Below are positions 45,421-58,228 of a stretch of DNA of 64,000 nucleotides, piece after piece. Within the stretch, counting starts at the first letter, position 1, and each line of letters starts with the position of its first letter. The position numbers were made by a program, and so were the translations under genes. The notes under the pieces were generated by a model. That model was not told the origin of the DNA, did not search any database, and worked only from the letters and a program-made list of their open reading frames with translations. The stretch spans positions 269,961-333,960 of the forward strand of contig SCFE01000013.1 in NCBI GenBank assembly GCA_004352715.1, given 5' to 3'. Source of the stretch: Hofstenia miamia (lineage: Eukaryota > Xenacoelomorpha > Acoela).

Positions 45421-48248
45421 GGGGGAGGGATTGGTGGACAGGAGAATACAATGAATTGCATTTTTTCAATATTAATTCTTGATTGGATTTGAAATAGCTA
45501 GGAAAGATTATCAATATCACTTTGTAAATTTTTCATGCATCACTGTCAGAATTTATGAGGCAAGGATTACTATTTTTTAAAAAACTATTGAATTTTGCTG
45601 CAGTCATTAATACAATAGAATCTCGATTTAGTGCTCCTCAATTTTTCCGCCCTAATTGACCTGAACGAAGCGATTACTAGTGAAAAATTACGCCACCCCG
45701 TGTACCGCCATACGCCATGATTTAGCGCCATCATAAACAATAAAATATTTTGCAACAATATGATTTTGCATTGCTATATTTGCCAATGTGAATGGGGAAT
45801 CCATTTCTGAACAATATTTCGAACATATGTATTGCTGAATTGGCATCTAAAATGAAGAGTCCAAATAAATGATTTACTAATCTTAATTAGCACGATGACA
45901 TTTCAGAAATCGCAATCAGCGCTCTGAACATGCGTGAATGTAATTTTGAAAATTTGTCTAAAGTGTATTATTTGTTTATAAGTTATAGGCATTTTTTAAA
46001 ATAAAACATTAAAAAATCTGAAAAATGTCGTCGGCAGTTTAATGTTCAAATTATACATTGTCTTTTTTTCTATAATTTTCGTACATATAATAGCAATGTA
46101 CATTGGGAATCGTCATACATATAATAGTGTAAAATTTACAGTTAAACCCCAATTTATCCCAACCTCGCTTAGTGCGAAAATTTGTCTTTGTACATTGAGT
46201 GGCGCAAAATCGGTGTTATACTGTATATACAAAGTTGTTATATCTAAATCTTCATTATCTCCGGAAATCTGTTTTCAACTATACATTGAATAAATGCAAA
46301 TGATAGATGGTCGCCAAATATATGAAAAAATTTCTCAATAATAAAGTAAGGTAAATGAGTAGAACCTGAAGATTTACTAACGCGACATTTTGTAAAACTA
46401 TTTTAAGGTAGATATGTTAATATGAAATTTAGATTTACAATTTGATTGCGTAAGTTCAGATAGAGAAATTCAAGAAAAAGTTATTTAAATGATTTAGTAT
46501 GTCTTTTTATCTGAAATTCTTTGTTATCAATATAATTTCTCAAATGTAAATATTGAGCCTATTCGATTTTCCACTGAAACTGTTTAAAAATTTCAACTTT
46601 TGTTTAGAAGTTGTCAAAAAATTTAGGCTGTTTTAATGCTGAATATTTTGCGTGCATTTCTGTGATCTTCCATAATTAGTAAAATTTTTGTTAGATTTAT
46701 TCAGTTCCTGCTTTCGTTTAGGGACAGTCAATTTAGATCGTTCGGCTCGATTTTAGTGAGCCTATTTTCTTTAGTACTTGATTGATCTGTGCGGCAATGT
46801 AATTTAACAAGTTGCAAACACAACTTAAATTAAAAATGTAACCGATTCGAATATTTCAATGTAAATTTTCCATGATTACATCTGAATAATTTTTGAAATC
46901 CCTCAAATTAACAAATTTTTAGAAAAAATGTGTAAAACAATTCAATTTTGGACATAGATTAAAAGCTTAACCCTAATGCTAATTGAAAATGACGCTCTTG
47001 AAAAGATATACGTCACTGAACATTTTTGTTATTGATGGTATTAAATATCTACTAATGAAATTGATGTATCTACATGTAAACTAAACTTCACAATTTTCTT
47101 TTATTTAAATTAATAAGTGTTATTAGCAAGATTAAAGAATGAATTCATGCAAAACTGATTTGATGAAGTTTCAGTAATTTGGAAAACTTTAACTTATTTT
47201 CTAATTGGGTGTAAATTTACGAAGGTTTAAATATTGGCGTGTAAGATACAAAAATAAGGCGTTAAATAGAAAACATGATTAATGAACCTTCCACAGGCAA
47301 ATCACCCATGAAAGTAATAAAATTGATAATTATAATTGGGAATACACGCAAGTTAGTAACAACAAGCATGGTATTCTGCCCTAGCAATTTTATGGAGTTC
47401 AATGAAAAATGGGAGTTTATGAATAAATTTAAGAAAAAGGATATAGTAATATTAGAGAAATCGAAGTAGATGGCCAAATGCGTGATGGTAAAAACAATTG
47501 CATTTAAGCTTTACCTAAAAAAGTACGGAAGTGCCGTATATATTTAGACCTAAGGCAAAGTCAATATTCAGTTTTCTCAATACAGATATGTTAGACTTCA
47601 ACAATGTAATTTGAAATTGGATTCTCATACATCATCTGAATGTCAGTGAAATGCACCAGCATTCAGAGACGCTGGAAGCAACTCAACATTGGGAGGGCAA
47701 AGCTCTCTAAGCTTACATGCCAATACATTTTTAATCCTTCTATATTTAGGATATTTTAATAATTTAATATTATCTTCAATAGCTATATTCGTTTGCCCAA
47801 TTTGCATATGTACAATTAAGTACAATATTTTTACCACTTTTGAAAGATGTGCCAAGATTAGACTTCTCATAAGTTAAAAATGCATACTATAAGTATGTTA
47901 TCTCACTAATATGAATTTTAATAAGCGAAAGGTAAATTCAACAAATTGTTTAATCTAAGAAGTGAAAGGCATTGTTTTTCAGAACAATGATTATGTAGAG
48001 CAGCTTCATAAACAAAAGGCGTTCTAATTCTATGTCAGTTATCTCAAAAATCAAAACTGAACTGGTCATAGGGAAGAATTATTATTAGACACTGCTTCCG
48101 ACTTCCAGTTGAAACTTTAAAAGCACAGCAGAATCTCAAAATGAAGATGATGAAGTTCTTCCGCATTTCCATTAGTGTTCAATTGATCTATGCTATCACC
48201 ACATTCACAAAGCAGCTAAGCATTTCATGATAACGTGCTATCAATACA
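45421..48248. other. AT-rich, mostly unannotatable
   Basis: No gene could be supported. Near 45610 (CAATAGAATCTCGATTTAG after TA) and 46139 (CAGTTAAACCCCAATTTATC after TA) are sequences resembling pogo/Tigger-type transposon ends, but in the same orientation. A dispersed block near 46670-46780 resembles 61425-61497. Minus-strand 47870-47643 is open but unconvincing. Confidence 0.35.
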
Positions 48249-48960
48249 TTAAAGTGCACTATGTAGTTTTTGACGATGTAAATAAATGCCAACAAATAAA
48301 TTGTCTTTCATTGAAGCCAATGTAATTGAACAATTTGAATCAAGAAGCTTATTCAAGTATTCTACATGAAGACTATTTAACTCTTTGGCTAGCCTCAAAA
48401 TTTCCCAGTGCCCTGTATTTGACCAGATCGGATCCAATTATAAGCAGTTTTGTATTTAACACCTAGATTATTTGCTAGGCTTCCCCAATCTTCACCTTTG
48501 TTAGCAGTTTCCACAATGAGCCCATAATTAAATAAAAACGTGCTGGTTAAAATTTTTTTTTAAAAAATGTAGGAAATGTTAGCAAAAATTGCAAGTATCA
48601 CAGTAATATTTATTTACTTTCTATCCCCAGCTTCATATTTGGCATATGTTCCATGCTTCAACGTTATTTGATCAACAACATCGATTCTAATGAATGAGAA
48701 TTATCTTCATTTCTTGTTAAATTTGAAANNNNNNNNNNNNNNNNNNNNNTTAGCAGTTTCCACAATGAGCCCATAATTAAATAAAAACGTGCTGGTTAAA
48801 ATTTTTTTTTAAAAAATGTAGGAAATGTTAGCAAAAATTGCAAGTATCACAGTAATATTTATTTACTTTCTATCCCCAGCTTCATATTTGGCATATGTTC
48901 CATGCTTCAACGTTATTTGATCAACAACATCGATTCTAATGAATGAGAATTATCTTCATT
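48249..48960 (-). pseudogene. IS630/Tc1-like transposase N-terminus, broken
   Basis: Minus-strand pieces: IDVVDQITLKHGTYAKYEAG (about 48940-48880), then a helix-turn-helix-like segment IVETANKGEDWGSLANNLG and GVKYKTAYNWIRSG (about 48520-48420), then after a frameshift VEYLNKLLDSNCSITLASMK (about 48375-48315). This is the layout of the DNA-binding N-terminus of IS630/Tc1/ISL2EU-type transposases. The gap at 48729-48749 and its duplicated flanks fall inside it. No catalytic DDE region was recognised. Confidence 0.45.
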
Positions 48961-48977
48961 TCTTGTTAAATTTGAAA
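48501..48977. repeat. gap-flanking duplication (assembly artefact likely)
   Basis: 48501-48728 and 48750-48977 are the same 228-base sequence, starting TTAGCAGTTTCCACAATG and ending ...TTAAATTTGAAA, separated only by 21 N. No difference was seen by eye. This is the pattern left when two overlapping contig ends are not merged. Confidence 0.92.
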
Positions 48978-51900
48978 GGCAATTTGTTTGGAATAAATGA
49001 CTGCAAGACTTTATCCGAGCATTGAAAAAGGCAAAGGGAGCATCGATCTTGCCTCTGCGTTTCAAGAAATGATTTATCACAAAGGCCGAACTGCAAAACA
49101 TTTCCATTTTATTGTCTGAAAGCGTCCGTTATTGCGAATGTATCTGTATTAAATTTATATTGTTGAGTAGCCATTACTATGCTCATATAAAGAAGTTTTA
49201 TTTGAAATTGATGATAATTGAAATAAAAATATGCATCACAGCAACATCTGATGTTAAGGGCATATTGTTTTCTAGGACCAAGAAAAAGAAAATAAAATTT
49301 TAATAATAAATTGCCAAGTTCTGAAAGATGCTTATCCTTTGGATAACAAATTGAAAACAAGTAAAATAAGAGATTTTTCCTCAATTGAATGTAAAATATA
49401 TTTTCAAATCCGTTAAAAAATGACAGATGTTTAATGCTAAAATTGCTTAAAATTCAACTTAATGTTTACTTGAATTTCATCCCCTGCCATCTTTGCGTAT
49501 AGATGATTTTATCTGTAGTATTGTATAGATAATACTTAGAAAATGTGAGACTATATTTTATAAACCGTTTTATTAAATAGATAAATGGAAAAGCGAATTT
49601 GATTCGAAAGCTCACTTTAAGCCCCAAAGCCTGGCATATAAGGCCTTAAAAATTATGAATATATACATGTAAATAAATATAATTTCTATTGTGCAGCACT
49701 TAGCCTTTTTAGATAAACTCAATATTAACAAAGCCCAAATAAATTTTGTAATTTTAAAACATTTGGAGAATTTTGCTAAAAGTTTCGAGAAATTTGGAGA
49801 ATTTTTAATTTGTACTTGTAGAATGAAGGGTTTGGCAAATCTAGTTTATACACCAAGGTTGTTATGGAAGTGGCAAACTAGTTCAGACAAAAATAGAATA
49901 CATTAAGAGAGGTTGAAATGTGGAAGCACTGGAAGCCTATTAGGCCTTTCAAAGACACTTTTCCATTCTGATTTAAGATTCGCATAGCATGGAAATTTTT
50001 CTTGATGTTAAAAAATAATATTCAAAGTCGGTTTATTTTGAAAGAGGCAATTGAAGTTAAATTATTGATATTGAAGCGAAAAACATTAAGGCCATCGTGA
50101 TACCTTAAAAGTGAATAGCATGCTTACACATTCACAAAATGTATTCAAAATACGTATTCTCAAATGCAAATTACGGGTTTTTAATGCAAATTACGCTTTA
50201 TCAAATGCAATTGGAAAAGGTGTAGTACTTTATCCAAAATAGAGAAATTGTTGTACATGCAATTCAGTAATCATGTGAATAAAAATAAATTTCATTCCCG
50301 AATTTATTGTAAATTTTGAATTTACAGAAATATGGTCGAATACAGGTTGTAATAGCAAAAATCTGGCGAAGGTATAGAATAGGGTAATATAGGGGAAAAA
50401 GTGTGAGAAATGCAATAAAATACATAAAAAGTTTAAAAAATTATCGATATGTACCGATAAATACCTAATTAACCAAATTCGTAGAATGCTGTTACACGCA
50501 ATAGCACCTGTAATGTATTTAAACAGGAATTCACATTAATCTAGGAAGTCAGAAAATTACAACACATAAAGGTATATTTATGAAAATTATTTATTATTAG
50601 TTTAAATTAAGCCCTTTTTAGGTGAAATTTCCAAAACATGGCAGCAAAAAATTGGATAATTTATGAAAGGAAAGAATATAAATATATATTTCGAATTTTT
50701 AAAAAAAATTATTCAATTATACACTTTGTATGTATAAATATAGAGAATATTTGATTAAATTTTATGAATATTTCGATTTTTGATAAAAATTCGCACATAA
50801 AGAACAAAAATCATGATTAAAAAGTTTAACAGTTCAGTTAATGGTTTAGCATACTCGAATTTTTGATGAATTTTGTGCATAAAAGTATAAAATATTAAGA
50901 AATTATTTCTTGGAATCTTGAAATTGTCACGGAAAAGATAAATAGAGTCAACTTTAGGAGTAGTGGTAACTTAAAGAGAAGCGCTACTGTTCCTTTTCGA
51001 ATGATTTAAGTTCAATTTCTATTGCTCTCATGTCTTTTTGATGAAATTGCAACAATTTCATTATGACAAACTATATTTTTAACCCCAATATATATATGAC
51101 AATATATGGCACAAATATGATAAAATTTGCATATTTTTAAACCGTAGCAGGTAGTACAGTATGATGACGCAGGCCCATAAGACTAAATATTCTAATAACT
51201 AATATAACTTTCTATTTACATGAGCATGTTTTCAGGCATTAAAAAATTGCTGTTTAAAATTGTTGATAAAAAATCTGAATTGAACAACACTACAACAAAG
51301 AGCATAAATGTCAATACTAAGCAATTGAGCTTTGTTGAGTAAAATATAATTATAGTAAAAAGCCCTAATTTGAGTTACCTATAAATTGTCACATAATTGA
51401 CATAAGAATTACAAAATATGGTTATATACTTTCTACTTAATGCATAAAACTTGCGTGAACACTGGTAATTGCCCTTGTTAACCCCAACCTCCTAGGATCT
51501 CGGAAACGGAATATCCGATCAACACCAAATTTGACATATAAGGAATAAACGATATCTGAGTTATATACAAAAATATGGAGAGTGGGCCAAATCGGCCCCC
51601 AGGTAAAATAGGGTAATTTATAAATTCGGTTTTACAAAGCGTAAACAAAATATAGTAATAGATACACAGAGCTAGAATAAATTCCTTGAAAAGCAAAACG
51701 GTAGGAACATATATATATTCCAATTTATTTAAAAATCTCACGTAAGACTACAATGTAGAGATTTTCATAAATATACAAATATATATCTTGTAATTTTCAA
51801 ACAATAGATTGCTTGTTATTCCTTCCTAGTTTTATATGATATTGTGCTTAAATATATACTGCTGTTTATAAAATACGCCAAAAAGAACGAACTAATGAAC

Positions 51901-51978
51901 AATCAAATAAGCTATAACACGCTATTGAACATATTTTAAGTGCATGCGTATATTAGCACCATTTAATGTAATAAGTGT

Positions 51979-51980
<2 letters not shown>
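48978..51980. other. AT-rich intergenic or intronic DNA
   Basis: No gene, RNA or clear transposon recognised. Short ORFs such as 49691-49906 (+) and 51741-51478 (-) have no recognisable motif and AT-driven composition. Lies between AKAP10-like exons 5 and 1. Confidence 0.5.

Positions 51981-52019
<39 letters not shown>
51981..52019. repeat. (TA)n microsatellite
   Basis: Near-uninterrupted TA dinucleotides, joined to the 67-bp block shared with 38440-38506. Confidence 0.95.
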
Positions 52020-52025
<6 letters not shown>

Positions 52026-52081
52026 TATAAATATATTGCACAGAATGCCCAGATGGTCACAGTTCACAGTGAGTTTGAAAC

Positions 52082-52560
52082 CCTAGGAATCATCGTCAGT
52101 ATGACAAATGCGGTAAATAAATATTTTACAATCAACTACACGAAAGGAAATTATAAATATATTGAATGCACTATAGATCTAGAATTATGATGTTAGTCTT
52201 GTCACACTACATAAAATCATTACATAAATTAACGTTATCTTCGGGGTATTGTAGGGTAAGAGGTTACAAACTCCTTCAATTCGTTGTAGTAGGAGACATC
52301 AGGAGGAATATAAACTGCAACGACAATATAGTTCATATTATCCCAGATGCAGTGGCTCCACAAGATTTCATAATACTCAGAATCCACAATGCTAAGTTGT
52401 ACGAAGTCGAGGTGTTCTCTAAAATATATGCAAATACCACCACCTGTCTTTTTCATAGAATTACAAAAATATTATAGATAGGAGTGTCGGGATTGTCATC
52501 GTCAATTTCGATTGAAAACCATGTTTAACCAAGTTAATAAAAATCAATTGATTAAAAATT
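52082..52560 (-). pseudogene. LINE endonuclease fragment, copy 2
   Basis: Core 52277-52462 is identical by eye to 38702-38887 and encodes GGGICIYFREHLD and YIVVAVYIPPDVSYY on the minus strand. The sequence on either side of this core is degenerate, AT-rich and frameshifted relative to the 38-kb copy. No RT or ORF1 accompanies it. Confidence 0.75.
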
Positions 52561-53472
52561 TATGGAAAAATTTTTCAAATACTACTACTTCATAGATTGA
52601 AATAAATTTAATTTTTTTATAGCAGTATTTACCAAATTTACCAAAGTTTTATTTTTACGTTTTTCCTAATGTTTACTTAAATTAAAACATAATAAAAAAA
52701 TATAAGATTTAAAAATTACAAATAAATTTTTTATTCCATAAGTTTCACAGCTAGATAAAATTTTAAAGTTCTGATCAATAGAATGTACATTAAAAAGTTT
52801 GAAAAATGCTGTTGAATGAATTTCTGAAATTTCAATATCCAATGGTTCGTACATGTACATTTTGATTCAGAATTGTGCACAAAACAGTGTTTTTCAAGAT
52901 TATATTCGTATTAAATTTTGATTACAAATGTCGAAATATATTGACAGTAAATCACTATCATGTAATCGTTTTGATTAAACTTCAACAATGCCTATATTAA
53001 ATTTTAAAACCTTGAATTTAGTTTCCACAAACATTTTGCTTATATCTTGTCAATGTTTGAATACGTTGTTAATAATTATTGAAAAAAAGACAAAACGTTA
53101 AAGGAAGGTTACTTTTCCGTGGTAATCTTGACGTATCTAAAAAAAGTTTAGATAAAACCCTGCCTTGGAAGACCATTAAAAACGGCGGAGTTGCTCCAAC
53201 AACACCTCCTCATAAAATCAATGATATTCATTAAGCAACAAAACTGGTCAGGACTATGCTTACTAAGAGAACAAAAAAATTAGATTTCTGGCCTTTTGAC
53301 GTCAACAAAATGACTACAATGCCAAAACAAAAAAATATGCAAAAACCACAACAACGCTATTTGGCAGGATGGTGGCCAATGACAAACTAAACACATTGAG
53401 AAAGTAAAGATCAGATATCATCCTGACCTACTTTTCTGAAGCGAATTTTTTGTTGAGAATAGCAATAAAAAT

Positions 53473-53482
<10 letters not shown>
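52561..53482. other. AT-rich, no gene seen
   Basis: Nothing recognisable in either strand. Probably intronic or intergenic to the AKAP10-like gene, whose 3' exons were not found. Confidence 0.45.

Positions 53483-53512
<30 letters not shown>
53483..53512. repeat. (CA)n microsatellite
   Basis: About fifteen CA repeats flanked by short TA runs on both sides. Confidence 0.95.
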
Positions 53513-53527
<15 letters not shown>

Positions 53528-53579
53528 CATCAACTGCCATAACTAATACTTAAAAATGATTTGAACAAACTGAATTCTT

Positions 53580-54290
53580 CGTATATAATAAATTTTTATA
53601 GCTTTCTGAAAGAATCTTCTCCTCATCATACCCATCTTGGAGTTCAACTTGCTGCCAACTTAAATTGGACTGGACATTTGTCGTTTCGGCTCAATAAAGC
53701 TAATTAGGCACTCTTTGCCTTCTTTCGTAATGTTTCCTTCGATACCTTAATCTGGTGTGAAGCTCTCGATGTTCAAGTCCATTCCTTGTGCTATTTTTCT
53801 CTATGCTTCTTCCTGTTGGTAGTCATTCCTGTGTCACTCGATGGAACGGGTCCAGAAACGTGTTTTCAAATGGATTTCTGTTACCATTACCATACAAAAT
53901 GCTCTCCTCAAATTCTCCACCCCTGTCACTTCATTTCCGTGCCTGCGATCTCCTCATTATGAATTGTTTGCTAACTCGCAATCTGGCCTTGATCAATTTG
54001 ATTTTATAACATCATTGAATTGCCACTACTTGCTTTTATGGTGTTGTCCCATTCTCTGTTAGTCGTCCAAGAAATATAGCAGCATTCACTCGGTTTTAAT
54101 CTTGCTAGTGGCTCTGTTATTTCCTCTTGACCCTCAAACCGTTATTAATCTTCTTCCTCGCCCCCTCGCTTCAAGAAATATCTGCTCATACTTCATCTCC
54201 TGCGACTGTCCTCACTGATTTTTATTAATATGTATTGTTTTGCCTTCGCCGGCTAATAAAGTCTTTTATTATTAATAATACTTTGAAGCT
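53580..54290 (+). pseudogene. LINE RT C-terminus, plus strand
   Basis: Across frames: SPHHTHLGVQLAANLNWTGH (about 53620-53680), ALFAFFRNVSFDTLIW, then MERVQKRVFKWIS (53841-53880), the usual tail of CR1/Jockey-type RTs (LGV.L..NL.W, ..RVQKR..). It ends near TTAATAAAGTC with T/A-rich sequence to about 54290. It is a different LINE family from the one at 58.4-60 kb and is degenerate. Confidence 0.65.
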
Positions 54291-54415
54291 TTTGCTAAGA
54301 GTAGAATAGGTCGAGGTGGTGGGTAATTATGCCTAAATCACTAAAATCAACCTGTAAATCTGAATATGAATTTAATCACGAAATATTAGAATATTTGAAA
54401 TTTAAAATAACTTAC

Positions 54416-54642
54416 AACGTTGGTAAAACGCCTTCTGATCGCAAAAGACCTCGTTCGATGTAGCGGACAACATCTTTATCAAAGGGTAAAACCGATAGCG
54501 AAGATGCTGCAAAAAATCGATCAAAAATTACGCTACCATCCGCTAACCTTTCATCAACCTGACTATCTCCTGAGGATGTCATACTTTTAAAGTTTAATGC
54601 AGCCAAATAAAACGTCACTAATGAGTTGCTTACTTTCTCGAC
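54416..54642 (-). CDS. AKAP10: AKAP10-like exon 5 (second RGS domain)
   Basis: 227 bp on the minus strand between acceptor TATCATAG and donor GTAAGT. Begins in phase 0 with VEKVSNSLVTFYLAALNF, which aligns with the ILQFWLAADNF region of the second RGS domain of AKAP10. The segment IFDRFFAASSLSVLPFDKDV corresponds to the human YDKYF region, followed by RYIERGLL. It ends in phase 2. It continues exon 4 after EYLE. The next exon (the rest of RGS2 and the PKA-binding helix) was not found in the window. Confidence 0.85.
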
Positions 54643-54859
54643 CTATGATATGCAATTGGTTGTTCAGTAAAAATATTGTAAATAATGTATTAACACTATA
54701 GTTACTAATATTGTTGCTTCAACCCAAAACGCAAATTTTAATCATTTGAAAATACATCTTTGATAAACTAGATCATATAGTTTGTTGATAATCATGTTTG
54801 ATTTAAAGTCTTTCGAAATTTCAAGGCCATACATATTCGCTAAATAAATGTTGACTTAC

Positions 54860-55093
54860 TTCTAAATATTCAGTAAAGTGCGAGAGAGCAGCGGGGCAGA
54901 AGAGAATGTCATGCAAATTCAGTGAAGAGGTAGCAGTGATACGATCTAATTGGTAAGTCAAAAACGCAGTTGATGATAAGAATTTGGAAAAGTGATTGTT
55001 CAGAATCAACGCATACACAAAATCCTGCACAGGTACAAACCAAGAGGAAGCGGGTATGTCGGAACAGATTCGATCCAAAGTAGATCTTCGGAG
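54860..55093 (-). CDS. AKAP10: AKAP10-like exon 4 (RGS1 end, RGS2 start)
   Basis: 234 bp, 78 codons, phase 0 at both ends: acceptor TATCTAG, then LRRSTLDRICSD, and donor GTAAGT after EYLE. It spans the end of the first RGS domain (RICSDI... then NNHFSKFLSS...YQLDRI) and the start of the second (LHDILFCPAALSHFTEYLE). The DILFC..AL..F.EY.E motif is characteristic of AKAP10, in which two RGS domains adjoin. This is the strongest evidence for the gene identity. Confidence 0.9.
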
Positions 55094-55172
55094 CTAGATA
55101 CACTGCATAAAGAAAATTATTGCAATAACAAAGAATTAATTCCATTGCCATAGATACTGAAGAAAACTTAAA

Positions 55173-57241
55173 CAGGGTGTCCGCGCATTTCAACTTATCA
55201 ATTTCCAGACAGTTCCAGGCCGAACTGAGAGCAATTTCTAGGCAGTAACATGGTGACCACATACCTTAAATTCTAAATTTCCCGCCATTTCCAAAATGAA
55301 ATTAACGCAATTTACCACATTGGATGAAATTTCGAAACGAGTAAATCATCTGGTTATCAAAGATACAACCATGCAATACATACAGTTTTTCGTACTTTAA
55401 TCACTTCAATAACCCTTTTCTAAATGCTAAAAAGTAGAGAAACATGTTTTGTAGATTATATGCGCATGCAAAGGACTCATTTTGTTCAGTTGATTTCAAA
55501 AATAAAATAAGGTATATAATAGGTATGTACCGGAATTCGGTATCCGATAAAATCGGCAATTACCCAACCGGATCGGGATATCCGGTAAAATTTAATTTTT
55601 TTTACCGGATTTTACTGGATAACATATTCCGAGATAAAACTTGATTCCAAATTGGATTTTCCGAGAAAAAGGCAATCTTTTTTTCTATGAGATGCAACAA
55701 AAAAAGTTTTTCTGACATATCAGGAAATAGTCTATTTAATATTTATTTATTTTCATTTGCAAGAGATTGATATTAATTGTGAAATGAGGCTAATAATTGG
55801 GAAAATCAAAATTCATACAAACATATTTTTTCTGTTGTCTATTTTGCAGTCTGCTTAACATTAGATGGTTTTTAGACCTGGGGTGCCGTTAAATAGGAAA
55901 CTATGAAGTAATAAAAAGTCACATTTTTTTGAAAAATACGGTAATATTTGCAGCTGAAATGTCATAAAATCAGGTAAATATAGAGCGATTAGAAGCCATA
56001 CAAGAAATAGAAAACGTAGACAATATAAACTATTCTATCTGTTGTTGGGTTACAAAATATACATTTTCAAGCAATAATCACGCTGTTTTTTGTTAGTGTT
56101 CATTGTTAATGGAAAAATTAGGAAAAATTCAAATCGAATGGTGGGGAACTTCTTAAACTTTAAAATGGAATTCCTACTACTGACATGTTCTAATAACAAT
56201 TTCTCGTACTATGATGCCACGTACAATATATTCCTTAAAAAATAATTACTACTCCTAGTGTAGTTGCACTTCCTAGTCATGTTGACAATTTTCAATAGGA
56301 AGATGGAAAACTTAAGCAGCACTTTGACAAGTTTACTTCAAGAAATTGGGAATGGTGCGAAAAGGCAGAATTGAAAAAGGCAAATTTCCAGCTGTTGCAA
56401 AAGTGGAAATAACTATATAGTAGTACGTAGTATCAATCTGTGCTTAACAAGACAATGGAGTTGTCACCTCAATTTCAACTAACTGTTGATCAGAAATCTA
56501 TTCCTAACATTAGTTAGATCAGTGACAATTTTATTATAATTTAGGTACATTATCGCCACATATTTAAATGGTATATTATAAAAAATTACACTAAATGCCA
56601 GAAGGCACTTATGAACTTGGTGACAGTTGGTGGCAAGCCAATTAGATGCTAAAATTTTGAAATTGATAAAAGGGGTAGATAATACATTATATGTTATGCC
56701 AATATACATGACGTATCTTGCACCCAATTATTCATAAAAAATATAAAATGTTCTACTCATAAATTTCCTTGGTGAAATGTTGCAAAGCCATTAAAAACCC
56801 CACTAGAAAACAAAATATTAAAGTTTTGTTGATTTGAATATTCAAACAACGAGATACATTGTCTTAATAGAAAGAAGTTGTCATCATCTCGGTTAAAGTA
56901 TTTTCCAGAGAAAAAATAAATCCGAGACTGATAAGAAACTGAATTTTATTAGTATGTGGTTTAAAAAATGCGGTAAGGGGAGATGATTGTTCCGAATTGA
57001 CATTTCAATTCTCATACTGCAAATAGTTGATGCAGCCATCTTCAAATATGCATGAAACAAACAATGACATATATATTATCAAAACAAGTGAAGGCAACAA
57101 AGAAGGAATATATTTAGACAAGAGAATAAATTTGACAATAAAAATTGAATTTCCAAGCAGTTCCAGGTACTAAAGGCAGTTGAAGGCAGCAACTTTGAAC
57201 TTCCAGGCAGTTCCAGATTTCTAGAAAGCGCGGACGCCCTG
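55173..57241. mobile_element. 2.07-kb TIR DNA transposon in an AKAP10-like intron
   Basis: Starts CAGGGTGTCCGCGC and ends GCGCGGACGCCCTG, inverted termini with one mismatch over 14 bases. It is flanked by TTAAA at 55168-55172 and 57242-57246. Subterminal GGCAGTTCCAG-type repeats occur at both ends. No convincing transposase was seen inside, only a minus ORF at 56727-56479, so it is probably non-autonomous. The interior near 55530-55600 has CCGGAT/ATCCGG repeats. It could be hAT-like by its end sequence or piggyBac-like by TTAA; class undecided. It lies wholly between AKAP10-like exons 3 and 4. Confidence 0.7.
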
Positions 57242-57623
57242 TTAAACCAAAATTTTATGATCGTTTAATAAACGACAATTATTACCAATTTCGTCATGAG
57301 AACATTCTAACATTATAGAAAGCACGCACAGCAGTAGCGCATTTTTAACAAAGAATTTTATGTACACTGTTTGTTATTTGAGAGCATGTCACTCCTTAAT
57401 ATATGTTCATTATCAATGCTATTCAAATGTCAATTATTTCAACAATTGACAATAACTTCCCCTTTTATTTGTGTAAATTTTACAAATACACGGATTCACA
57501 AAATTTGAACGCAATTATTATTTTAAAAATGTAATAGACAAAAATTTGCAAAATATATCACTTCAATCTGAAGGTAGAAAAGCAAGCTAATTATAAATAA
57601 AAAATGTAGAATATGATAACTAC

Positions 57624-57743
57624 CTCATCAGGAATGGGAACGCTTTGTGCAGCATCGGCGCTGAGATATCGCGTGAACACATTGATAGCAGACTGCTTCA
57701 GAACTTCTCGGGGGTCACTGCCTTGTAGTGATTCCCTCGAATC
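57624..57743 (-). CDS. AKAP10: AKAP10-like exon 3 (RGS1)
   Basis: 120 bp, 40 codons, phase 0 at both ends, after the strong acceptor TGTGGTTTTCAG and before the donor GTAGTT. It contains QSAINVFTRYLSADAAQSVP, aligning with the segment of the first AKAP10 RGS domain that follows its long insertion (consensus DA.N.FTKYIS.DAA.PIPI). The reading joins directly to exon 4 (PIPDE, then LRRSTL) with no length change relative to the family. Confidence 0.88.
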
Positions 57744-58228
57744 CTGAAAACCACATAAAGTTTTTACAGTGTCGCGATCAGCGGAATACGAAAACTCACC
57801 AAAATCATCTAAAACCATTTCATTGCGAAATATATTTTATATCAAAATTGTCTCTCGTATTTTAGGAAACCATCTGTAAAAGTAGATATGAGGATTCTCA
57901 AGCTTAGACAAATGCTGCCATCGTATATCGACAAAAATTCGAAAGCAGAAATAAAAATTTTCAATTTTTGTTTGAAAGTCGAAGATCTATTGGTTTAAAC
58001 ATCACGAGTATGGTATGACATAACCACTAAAAACAGATTTACTTTAAAACATGCTAGGCAGTCAATAAATATGATCTAATAATAAGGCAATACAAAAGAG
58101 GAAGATTATATTCCAATACAAGCCTAGTACTCCTGAGAGGCTTATCAAAGTTCTATGAAGCAAAATTCGTATATAAAGTTACCAAATGAAAATTAGAGTT
58201 CTTTTAAATCAATGAGAATTTGTTTTAC

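Noticed and set aside
47643-47870. minus-strand 75-codon ORF that could be a transposase C-terminus (NVLACKLREL region)
   Set aside because: The resemblance to IS630-type ends is too weak, no catalytic residues are visible, and the distance to the N-terminal fragment is uncertain.
48913-49107. minus-strand 64-codon ORF beginning MEMFCSSAF
   Set aside because: It overlaps the duplicated gap flank, and the transposase-like reading there is in a different frame.
49691-49906. plus-strand 71-codon ORF
   Set aside because: No motif, AT-driven composition, no splice context that could be defended.
57745-57818. possible extra mini-exon (MVLDDFG, followed by a good GTGAGT donor)
   Set aside because: There is no acceptor before it and an in-frame stop lies just upstream; exon 2 joins exon 3 in phase without it.
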